A stretch of DNA of 64,000 bases from assembly GCF_010183535.1 (NCBI RefSeq), contig NC_071331.1:11656001-11720000 (forward strand), given 5' to 3'. Origin of the DNA: Caenorhabditis remanei (Eukaryota; Nematoda; Chromadorea; Rhabditida; Rhabditidae). The position numbers were made by a program, and so were the translations under genes. Under the pieces are notes generated by a model that saw nothing but the letters and a program-made list of their open reading frames with translations, did no database searches and had not been told where the DNA came from. Of this stretch, positions 39,216-51,082 are shown piece after piece; position 1 is the stretch's first letter; every line of letters begins with the position of its first letter.

Positions 39216-42212
39216 TTAGACGGAAACGGCATCAGAATTCGGATCAAGTTGAGTTGGACGTTCAAGTGGAGTAGAAGACGATGGTTCAGATTGAAATGGA
39301 GCATCACCGACTACAGTATCCTCATCCATCACACTTTCTTCGTCTTCTTCATGGTCGGCGGTGACGAATTGTGTTTCTTCGTTCATCTGGAGACTTTTGA
39401 AAGGGTTTAGATCTGCTTTTCGCCTGAATTTTCTGAAATTACCTCTTTCTGAGCGTCCTCTTCTGTTGGTGGATTTGGAGTAGATCTTCCTGATTGACAA
39501 TCTTGGAGAGCTGAACAATAATGGAGCATGAGGACAGCAAGAGCCTGAAGCCGTTCATCGAGTCCTTGAAATTTCGAAGATGATTCTGAAACTTCTCAAC
39601 ATTTGGATAGCATCTGAATGATTCTATTCAGATCACTAACCTCCACCACTCTGCATAACACTCAGTCGGTCATCTTTCGTCTCTCGTATCGCTGTTTGAA
39701 TTCTATCAATTTGCGCATTGATTTTTTCAACTCGTTCTTCTGACGGAAGTTCACTGAATATCTCACGTCCGAGACGTTTCGCATTCCGAATCGTCTGCTC
39801 GTTGTAGGCGTTTCCGGGCTGAAACTTTCCAGTTTTTGCTAGAAAAGATATTCTAATATTGAAGTCATTACCTGGAAGTAAAGACCACTTATAAATGGGG
39901 ATCCATCCAATTCAAGGAGAACATCAGCAAGAACATTCTGGATACTGGCCATCGGGCTATCTCTGTCAACAATGTCTTGATTCAACATTGAATTGCAGTC
40001 AGTGGATGATGACTCAGTGTCCACAGTGTCCCTTCTTCCTGGTGTTCCCTCTGTTTTCTTCCCTCCTTTCCTCCAATTAGAAAACTTTTCAGTCACTTTC
40101 CGGAATCTGGCTCGTTTCGTTGTTTCGGGAGTATCCACTGAAGATGAGGCGGCATTGAAATGAAAAACTAAATCGATCACTTACAAGGTCCTGTAACATT
40201 GGAAGAAGATGTTGATGGTGACTGCACGAGCAATGCGTGTTTCTCTTCATGTGGATGATCTGGAGTAGATGCCGTAACGACGCCATCTAACTCCGAAGCA
40301 GAAATCTCTTCAAACTGGGAATCATCAGGAAGTGGAAGATGGGTTGGAGGAGAAAGTTGTTGAGGAGAGCAAGCGATTCCACCGTTATTAGCCTTGACGA
40401 CACACTTATTATGGCAAATGACAAGACATCTGGAGCAAGTCGACGCGTTTCGGAGCCAGATTTTTCCTCGGCACATTGCGCAAGTGGTCGCTGAAAAGAA
40501 CGGATGTGAGCTGTTCCTTCAAGAAATTCACTCACCATTCCGTCCAACCCATAGCTTCCAGTCATGATTTGCAGGAGCCAGAGCTGGCGGAGAAAACGGT
40601 CTGGCTGGTGATGCTGCCTCGTTTGCATGTTGAATTCGATGAAGTTCGTCTTCACTGTCATCTCCAGAATTTATAGCTTTATCAGATGGAAACCCATCTG
40701 GAAAGTATCTGAATCCGAGTGTAATGTCACCGAAACAAAGACGTGGATCGAATCCGGACGGGAGAACTCACTGATCAGTCTGAAAAGAATAAATACATGC
40801 TTCTTGATTGGAAGCAGTGAAACATACGGATCATCAGTTGCAGTTGGAGGTGGTGGCGTTGCCGAGGTATTCGGTTGCTTCAACTGGAAAACTTCTCGAT
40901 GACAATTCGAAAGAGTCAATCGACAATCATCAATGAGTTGTGGCACGAATAGAGAGACACTTCCAAGGAGAATCGGTTTGGATTCGGGTGATTTCATAGG
41001 CGACATCGGGGCGGAATTCTCAGTATTTGTTGACGAAGAAGCAACACTATCAGGAGTAGAAGGTGTCACATTGGGAAGGATGGATGCAGAAGTGTTCGGT
41101 GTTCCAGCAGTTTTCACTTCTCTCGCATGAACAGTCACATTTAAATATCGAATCGTACTGCGAGTTGTTGTCTCTGCAGGAGTGTCGAGTTCAAAGTGAA
41201 GTGATTGTCCCCACATTACGTCCTGAAACTAGTGAGGAATTAGATTCTGATTCACCTAGTAGCCTAGATGACCTACCTTCTGAAACTGCACACTTTTCGT
41301 TGTTCTCGCTTTGATAGTTGTCATCGGCGACTGATCTTTCTGTCCGGATCCGTTTGATCTTCTACCTTTCGGAGACTCTGACAACTTCTTCTTCAGTCTT
41401 TTCTTCTCTTTCTTATCCTCCGATGGACTTTCTTTCCTCTTTCCTACAACTGCCATTGGTGATCTTCCAATCGAATGCTCTCTATCCGTATCATAAAGTG
41501 ACCCAGCATCCGCACCAATCTCAATACTTTCCCCGTTGAAATCCACTGCAGAGGCGTCAGTCAATTTCCGGTTCTGAGGCATCAAATCGAGAACTTTCTT
41601 CTTTCCAGCAGCGAACGTCGCCTGGATTTTAGCTTTTCGTGTACTCGCCGACCTCTTTCTATCAAGATGTGTTTCCTCGTCGTCTCCACAATCTTCCGTT
41701 CCCGTGTCCGTTCGATTTGATACCATTGAGGCTAACGAGGCGACAGAACCGGTTTGCTGAAATACATTAATTGGGAAAAACTGCTAAACCAATTAGGAGG
41801 GAGAGTAATGGTTATTTTTGTTTTTGTCTGTCAGGTGATTTTTGATTCGATATTTCAGCACTTACAGTTGCAATCAGAGCCAATCCCTTAGCTGCATCCG
41901 CTTGAGTCAACGTCTTATCCTTGTCTTCTTTTCGAACGACTCCAAGAAGTTGTGGATCCAAATTGTGTCCAGCTGATGCACTTCTATTCAAGTCTCCAAC
42001 TAGCAACATCTTTATCTCGTCCTCCACACAATTCTCCATTCCAAAATCAGCGGAACTCGAGAGAACTGCATCAATAACTTTTGCATCGAGATGACTTTCA
42101 GATTGGGTTCTTCGTAGATCGAAGCTGGGTTGACTGATAAGAAGTTGGGGGACACGAGCACTTTCAGCACGTTGAACAGACACAATTGGTGATTTTTCGA
42201 ATTTGTGGGCAT
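39216..42212 (-). pseudogene. pdzd-8: 5'-truncated pdzd-8-like gene fragment
   Basis: Nine exons can be chained: 42212-41866, 41756-41277, 41222-40828, 40779-40536, 40490-40185, 40137-39872, 39818-39641, 39585-39443 and 39386-39216. They encode a basic Ser-rich region, a C2-like domain (PILLGSVSLFVPQLIDD, later FGDITLGFRYFPDGFPSD), a C1-type zinc finger (HDWKLWVGRN, then CAMC, CSRC, CHNKC) and a C-terminal helical region with an acidic tail. This order matches the C-terminal half of PDZD8, an ER-tethered lipid-transfer protein. The first exon starts in mid-codon, and I find no membrane segment, SMP or PDZ exon before copy B begins. The frame breaks by one base near 40767. It is therefore probably a dead fragment; the intact gene should lie elsewhere. 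Confidence 0.7.
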
Positions 42213-42520
42213 CTGGAATTAGATGGATGAGATGTATCTCTTTTCTATAATATTTCGAGATCTCAGTTTGATCTTCTGATCGGTATGAACCTTTCCGTTT
42301 CCCATCAATCTTCTTCTTTTTCTCGAAAGAATTTTCAAAAATCGTTCAAAATGCGCGCATCGAACGATATCGGGTTGTTACTGTCAACGAAAAAAATAAC
42401 TTTTTTATTTTTCTTATCAAACTTTTCCATCATTTTCTCTGTTCTGACCCAACCAATCACAATAACCCCTCCTATTTTTTTGACGAAGACGTTGCCTAGT
42501 TGCAGTGTAAGTGTGTACTA

Positions 42521-43776
42521 TTAGGTTGGTTCATAATTTTCTGCAATTTTCGAGCTTGCCGGTTGTCGTTTTCATTTCTCGACATAGGAGTTGTTTTGTG
42601 ATGTGATTGTTTTTGTGTTTGGTAGGCCTACTCAAGTACTTGTTACAGTTTCAAAGTTTTACTTCTCGTTTTTTTTTCCGCCGAGAACGGAGCTTTGATT
42701 TACATGCAACTTTTTGCGTTTTTGGAACCGTATTTTGTTTTCATTCGTTTCTGATCTAAAAATTATGTCATTCAAAAAGAACTTGCTGATGTATGTTAAA
42801 CAAGGTCTCTGTGTTCAAACGCAAGTACATTTTGATTCACAAGATTCGAAACAAGAAACTTGGATCTGACTGAAAAATTTCTTCTCTATCAGCAGTCAGA
42901 GCCAGATTTGGAGTTATAGCAGGGAATCGTAGAAGCGGATCTGTATCAAACCACACGTAGGTTGTCAACTTCTTTAAGGGTGACTTATGTAACTGTAGTT
43001 CATAGATGGAAACCATTTATCGGAATGAGAAAATTAGTCGTTACATACCACACGTTTTGAAACAACATGAGATGATACATCACATGGTCCTAAGTTGGTT
43101 CTTAGTACTTTTACACCCAACACACGTATGGTCGAGCTATTTATTTCTTAGAAATAAGTAGTCGAGTTGTTAATCTAACGATGTGAGGAAAGTAGAATGT
43201 GTGGACCAAGATTTGGGCGCTCTGGATGTTCTCAAACCTGAAAAAGTGGTTTTTTGAATCTGGGACTCAGTACTCTGGGTGGAGTGGAGGGAACTCCTGA
43301 GCAAGGACAGGGAAGTAACATCAGATGTTCAAGTTTCTTATTTCAATAAACTTAAAATCTTGTAACTCCAAGACGGGGAGATATAACAAAACGAAGTTTT
43401 CAGTATGACAACGATTGTTCATGTGTTGCGAAAGTAGCTCACAACAAACTGTTGTTATCTGCCTGGACAATTATTTTTTATTCATTGTATTAATCCAACC
43501 TTCTTCTCTTTAATTACAAACATTTTGCCTGACTTCAACGACATTTTAATGGGGAAGAATCCAAATAAAAAGGGGATATCAAAAATAAGCAAGTTTCCTT
43601 TTCCAGTGATCTCGAATAGATGGTCTACGCAGAGAGAATCAGTAAGCTACCAAAATCTTGTCAAAAGACTACCAATGCTGATAAACAGTATTTTGAATTT
43701 TAGAAATCTTTCTGGATTTGAAAAAATAAAATCAAAGTTTTATCGAAAAATTGCAGAAAATTATTTACCAACCTAA
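42521..43776 (+). mobile_element. Decayed mariner-type transposon
   Basis: Terminal repeats TTAGGTTGGTTCATAATTTT (left) and, inverted at the right end, TTAGGTTGGTAAATAATTTT, flanked by TA (42519-42520, 43777-43778). The 1,256 bp length is normal for mariner. Remnants of transposase blocks can be traced on the plus strand with many frameshifts, such as a PHVL-type linker near 43050 and a WVEW-type block near 43275. It is of a different subfamily from the element at 27135-29678 and much older. Confidence 0.8.
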
Positions 43777-43778
43777 TA

Positions 43779-44476
43779 TGTACTCTCGCTGCAGGCAGCT
43801 GATCGAATATTCACGGCTGAAACAGTAAAAACTGAAACAGTAAATTCTGAAAATGATGGGTATCGAACTCAGAGCACTGAAATTTTTGGAATGAATTAGT
43901 CTTCCGAAAAGACGTTTTCTGGCAAATAGAAATTGAAATCTGGGACATTGACATTTTCATCCATGAGTAGAGGTTCATGAAAAAATTGATTAAAAACGCA
44001 TACTTTCGCTCATAGCAAAAATAGGTGCTCACTACTTTTTAACTGGACATTATTCATCTAGACCAGAATTTTACGCAGATTCTGAATTTGAAAAGATCTC
44101 GTTGCAAGAGCATTTCCATGAAAAGATATTTGTCAAAGTTGAGCTCGATTATCAAAAGTGTAGTTTTTATGATATTTTTCTACCAGAAGATGACGTGTCA
44201 CATTTTTGGTGCCAACACAAAAAAGTCTTAAAATACTCCAAATAATTCATTTCTGCAAAGATTTTTAAAAAATCTCATCATCTGAAATTTTTTAAAATTT
44301 TTCAGTGTGGTATCTGGGTTTCAGACGGAAGGGGGCGGAGCCTAACAGAATGTGTACGATTATTCTTAGAAAAGGTTGGGTACTCACTATGCCTAATACC
44401 AACTCATTCAGACTCATTTGAGTTTTTTCTGTGCAGTCGTCAACAGTGGGATGGTTGAGAGTAACAGAGAACATGT
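43779..44476. other. Spacer left of copy B, no gene recognised
   Basis: Not similar to the DNA left of copy A. No exon of the pdzd-8-like gene or of any other gene is seen. Confidence 0.45.
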
Positions 44477-44477
44477 T

Positions 44478-47400
44478 TTAAGACAAAAACGTGGGTGACA
44501 ATACGTTAGCAGCCAACGCAGAATCTGTGAAAATAGAAGGAGAAAGAACAGACGGAGACAGTACAACTCCTGAGAGTACGGTAGGAGAAACGACGTCAGG
44601 ACAGAGAACAAATGGAGATAAAACTAAAGGAGACATTACGTATGGATTTACTACATTAGGGGATAAGACGTAGGGAGAGAAGACGTATGCATTGAATACG
44701 GCAGCTGATAATACATTTGGACCAAGGACGTATGGAGAGAAGATGAGTGGATTTCCAACCTGTGAAGAAGAAATTAATGGATGGGGGGATGAAACATATC
44801 TGGCATTTCAGGTTTCGAAGTTAATTTAGGACCAAAGTTTTCAGATGGGACCGGCTGTTTTTTTCTTGTTTCAAACTTTTGATTTAGTCTTAGTCACTCA
44901 AGATTATTTACTTGTATTTTTCAGTTTTCAAAAAGTGTTTCGTGTTTAGCCGGTTCTCGAGTCAGATCCGATTCGACGCAATTCATTTTCCAACCAAAAA
45001 CCGTTATAGAAAAATCGAACTTACTTGAGGTGAAATAACCGGAAGAGACATGAGAAGTGGAGAGAGAACACTCGGGCAAAACAGTTGAGGAGATAGGACG
45101 AGTGGTCCGAGAACGGATAGCTGGAAATGAATTATCTTCAATTTTTCGAAAAAAAAAATCACGTTTCAGAAACACAACTTCAGCTTTCGCAGTAAAGAAT
45201 CGAAAGTCATTTTTACAAATCCTTTCCATACGAACCTTATTAATAGTGGGTGCAAATGCTTGTGGTGAGAACACTGTCGGATTCAAAAACACGATTTGAT
45301 ACAATCCATTCAACAGAGAAATCGTCTGTCTCTTCACTCTTCTTCCACTTTTTCCAAATCCTTGAGCTCCATTTCCTTTCGCAAGTTCTCTGATTGTCAT
45401 TCGAATGGACTCTTCCTTCTGTTCAGTTGTCAGAGAGTCAACTTCATGAATATCGAATGGTAGATCAGAAACCGAAGTATTGTATATTCCAGTCTCTCCA
45501 TAAAGAGATTGCATTTGCTCCTTGTTCATGAATGAGAACTTCTTGTTGACGAAATCCAAATTTTGAGGACGAGTCAGAGAGCTGGAAAGAGATGTGTACG
45601 CCTGAAATGGGACTCCGATTGGTCAGAATTGGGTCCAGTATTTTCTTTGAAAACTACTGTTCCAACCGGTCATAATCTTTGCTGGAAGGAATACATGAAC
45701 ATTGAGTAACGGATCCCCTTAATCTCACCTGATCAATAATCGAAGTCATATCCACTAAATCCTTATCCAATCCACTCTTTCTCAGTCCTTTCACCAGATT
45801 CAATGCGTCATCCACAACATTATTCACTCCTGTGATATCCATCACCAATTCCAACACATTTTCTCTATCCTTGTCTTTCAATCCAGCCTTTTCCAGAACA
45901 TTTGGAATTGGGAGGATACTATTGTCACTCTCGTCACGATACAATGGGAACATGTCGGGAGAGAGGAGGCGTCTGGAATCAAAATTTGTATTTATGGATG
46001 AATGAAGAAGTGGGAGTTAAATATAGATTCTCATTCCTGAATTCAATAAAACAGAAATTTATTTAGTGAAGTTAGCGTCTTCCTACCTCTTTGTGTTTAA
46101 CTTCTCTGGCATAATCGGCATAAACCTTGGCGACAAAAAGTTCGCATTCGAATCTTTCGTATGTTTGTGAACTGCATCCACCAATCCGAAAACAGTTTCA
46201 TCGATCATTCCATCCGGTGTAATATCTCGAACTCGATCAGAAAATGATTTCGTTTGTCTCAATGGATGATTCTTTCCAATTACCATATCCAACATTCTAT
46301 TCTTGAATCGATTCTTCTCCCGGGCTCCAAATACAGCGTCTTGGAGCTGAAAATTTGGGTTTTTTTCAGGGTTTATCTGCTTATTTGCCGAGGATATGGT
46401 AATCGCTACCAATGCGAACACGCTCTAATGAGGAAAATACGTGGAAATGTAATATTTTCACGCATCCTAAAAATTCCTGTAGGAAAATAGTTTCAAATGC
46501 TCCCCGCCACGTAATAGGGACTACGTGTTTTTAGTTAAAGTTTTAGAGCGTGTTTGCGTCTACAGTGCGCAGTAATTTGCCGATAACTTTCTCTATTTCA
46601 AAACTATTTCAAAACAGTAACATTTTTTCGACAACTAATCAAATAATGATTAATGTATTCTTACCTTTTTCAGATTCGTATAGCTTGAAGTCATATTTCT
46701 CGTCGGTTTCACATGTGCAAACTCTCTGATCATTTTGGTGAATTCTTGTATTGGACTCTTGTTATTTTCATGCAAATCTGGCATCTTCGCATAATTCTTT
46801 GGTTTATAGAATACTCCATCCAAACTGTCAACTCGTTTCGCTTCGTCGGCTGCTTCTTTCTGAAAAATGAGAGTTTTGAAACACTAAAGCTCATACAAAC
46901 TACAATTGATTTTTTAATGTTTCTGAATGTTTACTAATAAAATAAAATATCTCTTCATGATTACCAGAATCCTTCACAGTATATAAAAGAAAACTCACAT
47001 TACGATAAAGCGATAGAATATTATTCAGTATTACCGTTCGTACTCTCTTTTTCAACTGCTTCTGGACTATTCTCTTCTGAATTTTCCTTCTTTTCAGTTT
47101 CTTTATATCTAGTTTCCCCATTGGTACTGTAGCTTGTTTGTCGATAAAATCTAATTTCTTATCCAATGCTGCCTTCCCATAAATGTCTTCCAACTTTCCG
47201 TCGAAAGCGTTTACGAGACATTTAGCTCCAGCTTTCACGTCATATTCCTTAGGAATTGAATCAAGACAAGCAACAAATGCACGACGTTGCGGTCTAGAAA
47301 TTTATTTAGAGAACGTGTATCTCAGGAATTAGAAGTCTTTTTAGTTTCGGAGAATATGTAACTAAGAGATTAGAAGTGTTATCTAGTTTCGGTGTTAGTA

Positions 47401-50400
47401 ATCTTTGAGAAACAGAATTTAGTTCTTTCTAATCTAATAATTTGGAGTCTGAAATTTCTTAATCTCTCATATGTTGCATCACCATCAGGCTCCCGAATCC
47501 CATCTCCTAATTATTTTCAGAGGACATTCTACTTCATTTTTGTCCCGCTCTTTCGAGGGGACTCAAAAAATTGTTTATAATACTCAGAGTTTGCTCCTTT
47601 GCACGGAAATCTTTAGTAAAAGGCGAAAGATTTTCACGGTCAAATGCAGAGGAACCAGAGTTAGTGAGCACAACGAGAGGAGGGTATTTGAATGACAGTG
47701 TGTACGGACATCTCCCGGGTTCCGCGCGTTGCTATGTTACACGTGGGAAAAGGGGCGGGACTTGTTGGATACCTCAAGAACCATAGATAGAGAGAATGGT
47801 GTAAATAGAGTATGCGTTGTAGCAATCACCGGAACAAGACCAGGTGATTGTTACAACGTTGAACTTTCATGAATCTTTGAAACTGGAAGAATCAAAGTAT
47901 ATACTTCTAAATCCATCGCAGGTGTAGAAAGGCGTTGTCTTGTAATTTCATAAACTTCCAAATTTTTGCGATCGTAATCTATTCTGTGAAATTGGGTAAA
48001 ATTTGTTGATAGTGAATTAGTTACAACCACGTCCCGGACAGAAGCTCTCAAAAATAGAGATAGCTGGTAATGCCACCTTATAAGTGATAGTGTTAGACAA
48101 GTGTTAGAGTTGATAGAGATGGAGGTATTAATTTTTTGCTTTCAACTAGATTTTTTTGATGTTTCTGAAACAGATAGAATCCATTATGAGGGTCTCAATG
48201 AGAATCTATTTCTTTATAATGCCTCAGTAATAAATGGCTCAGTATTCTGCAGAAACTATCTCAATAAATAATACTCACTTGAAACTGGCTACTTATCAAA
48301 ATTCTGTTTTCAAAAATTTGGGTCAGGAATGCGATTTTCCCGAGTGGTCAAACAGTGATTTTCTAATCGAGTTTTCAGAGGAAATGGATAGAAATCTGAC
48401 GTCACAGAGATGCGGACTCTACTGTCAGATTTAAAGTAGCTCATATATGGCCCGAGTAATAAAACTTCTTGTCTGAAAGTCTGGGATGGTATCTTGGAGT
48501 GTTCACGCTTGAAGCTTCTGTACAACGTGCTTCTGAATCACGTTTGAAAACCCTAGACATGAGTTACCCAAAGGTTTCCAATATGTGAGGTATATAAAAC
48601 TACCGTACATTTGCTCTCTGTTCCCAATACCATCTCAAAAAATCACAAGTCCAAAGATACATCATAAATATATCTCATTCACAGGTATCGTCTTCCACTG
48701 TTAACTATCCGTTTTCCTCATTAAAATCCTTGCGTATTAACGACGCATTGTTCTTTTGCCTCTCGTTCTCCTCCTTGTCTGATCTCCCCTCTTCCCCACT
48801 CATCTCGTTATCAAAACTGACGAATTCTCGACGGTTCTTCGTTTTCTATGGCGGCGTCAAGTCAGAAGCAACAACGATAAAAACGGCAATAAAAGTGCCA
48901 AAACGAACTGGTCTCCCTGTTTCTTTCACACGATTTCCCTTTTTGATTTACAACTATTTTTAAGAGACGTCGAGAGAATTGAGATGGTGATGGCTGCTTA
49001 TCTCCAGAATATGTTTTAGATGACTCACTTCTTCATTTGCATATACATTTGTTTGCCAACGGAACCAAGAAGTGAGCTGACCGCTTGAATGTACCATCCG
49101 TAGTGGAGTTGTTGAAGCTGTAAATTGAAGATTAAAAAGTTAATTTTTAGGAAAGTTATTAATCATCTTCGTGAAATTTTGAGATTTGATATCAAAACTT
49201 CAAAACGGGAATTTCATGTAGTGCAGTGGCGCGAAAACGGTAAAGCTTTTGAAAAATAATATGGATTATGTAGGACCATTACAATTGCTCTCTAAACAAG
49301 AAATATTCTCAAGATTATTTCGATCCATTGAAACTTTTGATGACTATATTTTTTGCTTTTTCCTTTAACACTAGTTTTTCAAAGTCTCAGGACAGCGCAG
49401 TTTTGAAAATAGCGCTGATCTAGTAAACAGTTGAGCTAGCCTTTCTGTAAAAATAATTACAATTTCAGTGTTCCCAGAAATTTCGTCTTTGGTTCTAATG
49501 GAGATGAGTAGCAAATAACGGTGCCAGTTTCCAATAAAAGTAATGCGAGCTTCGGATACTCAGATTCTATTCAAAACGTTCAAAAGTTCAGATTTTTCAT
49601 AATCTCCCCTTCCCCCTAATTCTCACCTAACCGATTAATCATTCAATCGTTTTTTCGATTCTCCAGACTTATCTATTCAGATTCATTTCATACCTTATCA
49701 ACCTCCTTCGCTTCCATTTTCATCTTATCCATCGCTGCCAATTTTGAAGCACTTTGAACACAATTCACATTATCGAATGCTGGAAATTAATTTTTTTCAA
49801 AATTTAACAATTCGGTTGTTTTCTGGGAATTGTAAACTTCCACCTATATAAAATACATACGAAGCATATAGGAGATGCGGGGCCTTATTGTCTGTGTCAT
49901 CCCCCACTAAAATTTTACCCATTTTAAAACTGAAAATTTTCTCTAAATCCATCTCACTTCGTTCCCCAATGACATCACCTAAAAATACAAAAAAGAATAC
50001 TGCACTTTTTTCATCAAAAGTCGTTATCATTTTGTTCTCTTATTTCCTACTTATCAAGTTTTCATTTCTTCGAAACTTCCGAGGAACGAGTGGAACGTAT
50101 TCAGACTAATCTATCATTTATCTTGTCACTTGAGGCGGTATTTTTGGCGCCGAAAAAAACGGAGAGGAAGTGAAAAATGAAAGGGAAAATGGAAGATGAA
50201 TTGCACTTTGACGAGGTGGAGGAAAGGAATTTTGTGGGAATCGTCTAGGAATTGTGGGAATCGTCTAGGAATATTCTCAAAATAACTTGAAGATCTGGAT
50301 GTTTCAAAACCTGGATATAAGTGCATTGATATAATTTTTCTCGATTTTGATATAACTTATTTCGAGCACAGATTTCACTACCCTGAAACGAAATTCCAAA

Positions 50401-51082
50401 ACGAATGCTTCAAAACAGTTCGCTTGGTACTGAAAAGATAATTCAGAAAACTCATAATTAGATATAGTGAGTTGGAAACAAAGCGCGGGCAATGATGCGA
50501 CGCAGTAGCTTTTCTAATTTGATAGCTTTTAATTGAAAGTGCGTGATTGCCGTATGTGGTATCAAGTGGAGACCAGGGCGTCATGTTAGCAACAAATATA
50601 GTTTGGGAAACAGTAAATTTTGGATTAAAAGTTCATAACAGTCCAACTCGTATTATGAAAAAAAAGTGAAACAATGTTTCAACGATTTTGTATCTTAGAT
50701 ACAACTTCCGAAAACTAATGGGTCGTTCAGACTATTATCCGTGTAGGTAGTTTTTTTTTGTTAGAGAGTGTTAGCTGAAATTCGACCAAACTAATTTTCC
50801 TATACAAGAATAAATCTGAATAACAGAAAGGAAGAATTATCCGAGAGCTCGATTAAAGAACATGGTAGCAACTGAAGAGCTCCAACATTAATCAACAAAT
50901 TAAAAAAAAATTTTGAAACAGTAATTTATCCGAAGTTCTTTGAGAAATTATTCGTGCCTGGCTACAGATGCGCTCGGCAACTGTAGACCTCCACCATATC
51001 CCTCACCCCTAAACCAAACCAACTCACCATAACAAAATAGCACAAAAATGCACGTCGTCCACCACGGCCGAGACCGTTTCAT
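44478..51082 (-). CDS. MLT-10/MLT-TEN-type moulting protein, copy B, 655 aa
   Basis: Ten exons in phase: 51082-51028, 49779-49694, 49117-49029, 47293-46999, 46859-46665, 46346-46087, 45972-45729, 45601-45236, 45120-45025 and 44759-44478. It has the same signal peptide, basic middle region and SP-repeat tail as copy A. Exons 4 and 5 of copy A are fused here: a deletion removed the intron, the old splice donor context and most of the lysine-rich exon 5, leaving VRTVILNNILSLYRN in one open frame. The net loss is 53 residues. All other splice sites are kept, so the gene is probably expressed, with an altered basic region. The 3' flank differs wholly from that of copy A because the block ends at the stop codon. 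Confidence 0.8.
46414..46558. mobile_element. Small inverted-repeat element in an intron of copy B
   Basis: GCGAACACGCTCTAA at the left is matched by TTAGAGCGTGTTTGCG at the right. Copy A lacks it in the same intron (about 20850-20880). It is a probable MITE or palindromic insertion; the exact ends and target duplication are not clear. Confidence 0.6.
47542..47662 (-). ncRNA. U5 spliceosomal snRNA (gene 3), intronic
   Basis: It has the same invariant loop and stems as genes 1 and 2. The Sm site reads AATTTTTTGA, one T longer at the expense of a G and still within the Sm consensus. The 3' hairpin is GTCCCCTCG with AGAGCGGGAC. It lies in intron 3 of the copy-B MLT-10-like gene, on the same strand as that gene, with its upstream element at 47703-47729. 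Confidence 0.9.
47703..47729 (-). promoter_or_regulatory. Proximal-sequence-like element of U5 gene 3
   Basis: It is the same block, 40 bp upstream of the RNA, but with CCGCGCG where genes 1 and 2 have CCGCCGG. Confidence 0.65.

Noticed and set aside
43525..43776. Separate 83-aa gene in the spacer
   Set aside because: It runs into the right terminal repeat of the decayed mariner and is best read as degraded transposase.
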